Positions 4,502 through 6,559 of a DNA stretch of 6,559 nt are shown one piece after another; positions within the stretch are counted from its first letter, which is position 1, and each line of letters begins with the position of its first letter. The stretch comes from Candidatus Gastranaerophilales bacterium. Lineage in GTDB: Bacteria; Cyanobacteriota; Vampirovibrionia; Gastranaerophilales; Gastranaerophilaceae. The notes below the pieces were generated by a model. That model saw nothing but the letters and a program-made list of their open reading frames with translations. It was not told the origin of the DNA and did not search any database. The translations under genes were made by a program, and so were the position numbers. Location of the stretch: NCBI GenBank assembly GCA_947625445.1, contig CANQOM010000094.1, positions 1 to 6,559 on the forward strand, given 5' to 3'.

Positions 4502-5767
4502 ATGTTTTTGGATAAAGCAAAGATAAAAATAGTATCAGGAAAAGGCGGCAACGGAATAGTGGCATGGCGCCGAGAAAAGTATGTTGATAAGGGTGGTCCT
4601 GCAGGCGGAAACGGGGGCAAGGGCGGAGATGTATATCTTATAGCCACTGAAGATTTAACTACTCTTATGGATTTTAAATATCAATCTGTATTCAAAGCTG
4701 AAAACGGTGAAAACGGATATATCAAAACTCAGCACGGAAAATGCGGTAAAGATTTATATTTAAATGTACCTGTCGGTACAATTGTAAAAGATGAATCAAC
4801 AGGAAAAATAATAGCAGATTTAAATAAAGACGGTCAGGTAGTTCTGGTAGCCAAAGGCGGTCGTGGAGGAAGAGGAAATGCATGTTTTGCAACCGCACAA
4901 AAAAGAGCACCTCAATTTTGTGAACCCGGTGAAAACGGTATAGAAAGAGTTTTGGAATTAGAATTAAAACTAATAGCTGATATAGGACTACTTGGTATGC
5001 CTAATGCAGGTAAATCTACTCTTATAAGTGTTATAAGTTCTGCAAAACCCAAGATAGCTGATTATCCTTTTACGACTTTAATTCCTCATTTAGGAGTGGT
5101 AAAAAAAGATACAGGTGACAGTTTTGTGGTTGCAGATATTCCCGGGCTTATAGAAGGAGCTTCAGAAGGGGTAGGTTTAGGTCATGAATTTTTAAGGCAC
5201 GTTGAAAGATGCAGATTTTTAATTCATCTTGTAGATATAACACAAGAAAATCCTGTTAATAATTATAAAATTATTAACAATGAGCTGAAAAAACACTCTG
5301 AAAGGCTATCAAATGTATATCAAATAATTGCGCTGAATAAAATTGATTCGGTTGATGAACAAACAAAACAAAAATATTTAGAAAATTTTAAACAAATAAG
5401 TAATGACGTATTTTTAATTTCTGCAGTTACAGGTGAAAATATAGAACATTTTATGCATTTTGTATCACAAAAGGTAGATGAAATACCAAAACCCGCTATA
5501 GAAGTAGATATAGAAGAAGATGACGGGGCATATGATAATGACGATAGTTCATTTAGTATTTATAAAGTAGATAAGAAAACATACGTAGTAGAAGGCGGAA
5601 AATTATTCAGACTCGCTAATGTAACTGATGGAAGAAATACAGAACAACTGTACAGATTTCAAAATATATTAAAATCCATGGGTGTTTTTGATGCTTTAAA
5701 ACAAGCAGGAGTTAAAGAAGGTGATACTGTAAAAATAGGTCATCTTGAGTTTGATTATTTATACTAA
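4502..5767 (+). CDS. obg: GTPase Obg/CgtA, 50S ribosome assembly and stress factor
   Basis: This is a complete 421-aa Obg protein. The N-terminal glycine-rich Obg fold covers about 1-158, with GKGGNG, GGPAGGNGGKGGD and the KGGRGGRGN stretch (118-126). The G domain carries G1 GMPNAGKS (165-172), G2 threonines at 191-192 in YPFTTL, G3 DIPG (212-215, then LIEGASEGVGLG), G4 NKID (279-282) and G5 SA (307-308). An acidic linker (335-348) leads to a C-terminal OCT domain (about 352-421), which many but not all Obg proteins have. Obg binds the large ribosomal subunit late in assembly, responds to GTP and ppGpp levels, and is essential in most bacteria tested (family knowledge). The start at 4502 gives the conserved MF-D-AKI-V-GKGGNG opening. 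No ribosome site precedes it; a TATAAT box lies 7 bp upstream. The stop overlaps that of the convergent DUF2997-like gene by 4 bp. Codon use looks like that of its neighbours. Confidence 0.97.
   Translation: MFLDKAKIKIVSGKGGNGIVAWRREKYVDKGGPAGGNGGKGGDVYLIATEDLTTLMDFKYQSVFKAENGENGYIKTQHGKCGKDLYLNVPVGTIVKDESTGKIIADLNKDGQVVLVAKGGRGGRGNACFATAQKRAPQFCEPGENGIERVLELELKLIADIGLLGMPNAGKSTLISVISSAKPKIADYPFTTLIPHLGVVKKDTGDSFVVADIPGLIEGASEGVGLGHEFLRHVERCRFLIHLVDITQENPVNNYKIINNELKKHSERLSNVYQIIALNKIDSVDEQTKQKYLENFKQISNDVFLISAVTGENIEHFMHFVSQKVDEIPKPAIEVDIEEDDGAYDNDDSSFSIYKVDKKTYVVEGGKLFRLANVTDGRNTEQLYRFQNILKSMGVFDALKQAGVKEGDTVKIGHLEFDYLY
5254..5279 (+). repeat. Perfect 11-bp inverted repeat inside obg
   Basis: TGTTAATAATT (5254-5264) is the exact reverse complement of AATTATTAACA (5269-5279), with a 4-base ATAA loop. 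It encodes part of the VNNYKIINN segment between G3 and G4. It is entirely AT apart from one G/C pair, so the hairpin is of modest stability, and there is no U-tract. Function unknown; chance in AT-rich codons is possible. Confidence 0.5.
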
Positions 5768-5985
5768 AATGAAATATCATTAATATTTTCAACTTCATTG
5801 TTTAAATATTCGTCTTCTTCAACCTCATAATATTCTTTTGTATATTCTTTTTTTACAATTTTTGCATCTGCAAGAAGTTGAATCATATCAAGATAGCTAA
5901 GACATTTTTTGCCTTTAACCCCTATTGTTTCCATCTGTATTTCACCTGTGGGAAGAAGTTTTATCTTTAATTGTTTTTTTGCCAT
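5764..5985 (-). CDS. DUF2997-like small protein
   Basis: This 73-aa protein matches the DUF2997 pattern: a beta strand with a glycine turn (KIKLLPTGEIQMETIGVKG, 7-25), the GKKC motif (25-28), then a helix and EYTKEYYEVEED (47-58). The usual family form is strand, G-v-GvkGksC, helix, and t-EYy. The acidic tail 54-73 goes beyond the core. Its function is unknown in any organism as far as I know. The family commonly sits beside DUF1257 genes, as it does here, with 6 bp between the two, which supports both assignments. The start has a GGAG ribosome site, 9 nt spacing, that lies next to the stop codon of the upstream gene. The 3' end overlaps the obg stop by 4 bp on the other strand, so no separate terminator exists between them. 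Confidence 0.75.
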   Translation of the reverse strand: MAKKQLKIKLLPTGEIQMETIGVKGKKCLSYLDMIQLLADAKIVKKEYTKEYYEVEEDEYLNNEVENINDISF

Positions 5986-5991
5986 AATTAT

Positions 5992-6516
5992 TTACTCCAA
6001 ATTAACCGTTAAAACTATAGTATTATCGTCATATACTTCTTCTGATTCTATTTTAAGATTTTTTTGATTTAAACGGTCTTTGATTTTATTATAAGAAATT
6101 TCCTGTGCATTTAAAGTATATTCAGAACCTATATTTTGAACAAGTTCATCTGTATCACTTTCTTCATTATAATTTATGGAAAGTTTGTAAGGTTCTTCAT
6201 CATTTGTTTTATTAAATACAAGTTGAAGATTATCCATATAACAAAAAATATCGTTATCTTTTATTTCTATATTATTAGCTCCGTGTTCTTCAAGTGTTTT
6301 AATAAGAGTATCTTTATCCATAATCATTGTGTCATATTTTTTTGAAAAAATAGTTTCAGCTAATTCGGAGTCAAGGTGGAGTTTATAGAGATCAGGGGAT
6401 TTATTACCGCTTCTTAATGCCTCAACAACTCCCGGAATAAATAAGGCGGCAGCCGTAAATGTAGCAATAGCGGGATTAATAAGTAAAAAAGGAACAACTG
6501 TTACGGTAACTGACAT
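5992..6516 (-). CDS. DUF1257 (Ycf35)-like protein with an N-terminal hydrophobic segment
   Basis: This 174-aa protein has two parts. Residues 4-32 are almost wholly hydrophobic (VTVVPFLLI...FIPGVVEAL) with proline breaks, looking like one membrane-associated segment or hairpin. Residues about 65-174 follow the DUF1257/Ycf35 plan: an opening helix (TLIKTLEEHGA), a strand-rich middle, then a YNKIKDRLNQKNLKIESEE segment and a closing DDNTIVLTVNL strand, which resemble the family's final helix plus GF-v---DGsi-l-v ending. The match is by pattern, not by close identity; the DUF2997-like gene next door makes it more likely. Ordinary Ycf35 proteins are soluble and about 120 aa, so the hydrophobic front is unusual. 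Function unknown. The start is well supported by AGGAG at 6530-6526, spaced 9 nt, which overlaps the stop of the preceding gene. Alternative: an unrelated lineage-specific membrane-anchored protein. Confidence 0.6.
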   Translation of the reverse strand: MSVTVTVVPFLLINPAIATFTAAALFIPGVVEALRSGNKSPDLYKLHLDSELAETIFSKKYDTMIMDKDTLIKTLEEHGANNIEIKDNDIFCYMDNLQLVFNKTNDEEPYKLSINYNEESDTDELVQNIGSEYTLNAQEISYNKIKDRLNQKNLKIESEEVYDDNTIVLTVNLE

Positions 6517-6528
6517 AATAAAATTCTC

Positions 6529-6558
6529 CTATACATCTAACCTTCTTCCTCCACGTGA
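6529..6558 (-). CDS. C-terminal tail of an upstream gene (rest outside window)
   Basis: On the minus strand one frame reads SRGGRRRLDV and stops with TAG at 6531-6529, 12 bp before the DUF1257-like start. The AGGAG ribosome site of that gene overlaps this TAG, the layout expected of adjacent genes in an operon. Only nine or ten codons are visible, too few to identify the protein. DUF1257/DUF2997 pairs are, as I recall, often found with an AAA+ ATPase gene, so that is one candidate. Confidence 0.4.
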   Translation of the reverse strand, partial: SRGGRRLDV

Positions 6559-6559
6559 G

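Noticed and set aside
4417..4910. Two minus-strand open frames, 4417-4647 and 4722-4910
   Set aside because: Both are mirror images of the glycine-rich Obg domain; their proline- and leucine-rich products come from the complement of glycine and lysine codons.
5771..5790. Weak hairpin after the obg stop (GAAATAT with ATATTTTC)
   Set aside because: It has a seven-base AT-rich stem with a bulge and no U-tract, which is too weak to call a terminator.
6136..6345. Plus-strand open frame of 69 codons
   Set aside because: It is antisense to the DUF1257-like gene, of low complexity (Phe/Ile/Lys), with no supporting signal.

Overview
The window is AT-rich, densely packed bacterial DNA with no gene-free stretch longer than about 75 bp. 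No mobile element, rRNA, tRNA or CRISPR array is visible. The best guess for the organism is a non-photosynthetic cyanobacterial relative (Melainabacteria/Vampirovibrionia, such as gut Gastranaerophilales). This rests on the low GC, a type IV pilus motor (PilT), a Gram-negative-type MlaE lipid permease, the MEP pathway gene ispF, and a pair of small genes that look like DUF1257 (Ycf35-like) and DUF2997, families I associate with cyanobacteria. It is an inference from gene content, not from a marker gene.

Layout. (1) 1-369, plus strand: the 3' end of pilT. It converges, 2 bp apart, on the minus-strand cluster at 372-2979. A terminator-like hairpin for pilT lies inside the 3' coding end of that cluster's last gene. 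(2) 372-2979, minus strand, read in the order Nudix hydrolase (ADP-ribose pyrophosphatase type), Cof-type HAD phosphatase, ispF, mlaE-like permease. The first three genes overlap and should be one transcript. The mlaE-like gene follows after 63 bp that contain a possible promoter of its own. (3) 3051-4477, plus strand, divergent from the Nudix gene: an unrecognised 241-aa protein, overlapped by ATGA with a short protein of the 2-hydroxyacyl-CoA dehydratase activator (HgdC/BcrAD) ATPase family that keeps both cluster-ligand cysteines. No dehydratase is present. (4) 4502-5767, plus strand: obg, a complete ribosome-assembly GTPase. (5) 5764-6559, minus strand: the tail of an upstream gene, then the DUF1257-like and DUF2997-like genes, which converge on obg with a 4-bp stop-codon overlap.

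The most interesting points are the activator-like ATPase paired with an unknown cysteine-containing protein; three genes (Nudix, the 241-aa gene, obg) whose perfect TATAAT boxes sit only 6-7 bp before the ATG with no Shine-Dalgarno, which predicts leaderless mRNAs, while neighbouring genes have ordinary AGGA/GGAG sites; and a DUF1257-like protein carrying an N-terminal hydrophobic segment.
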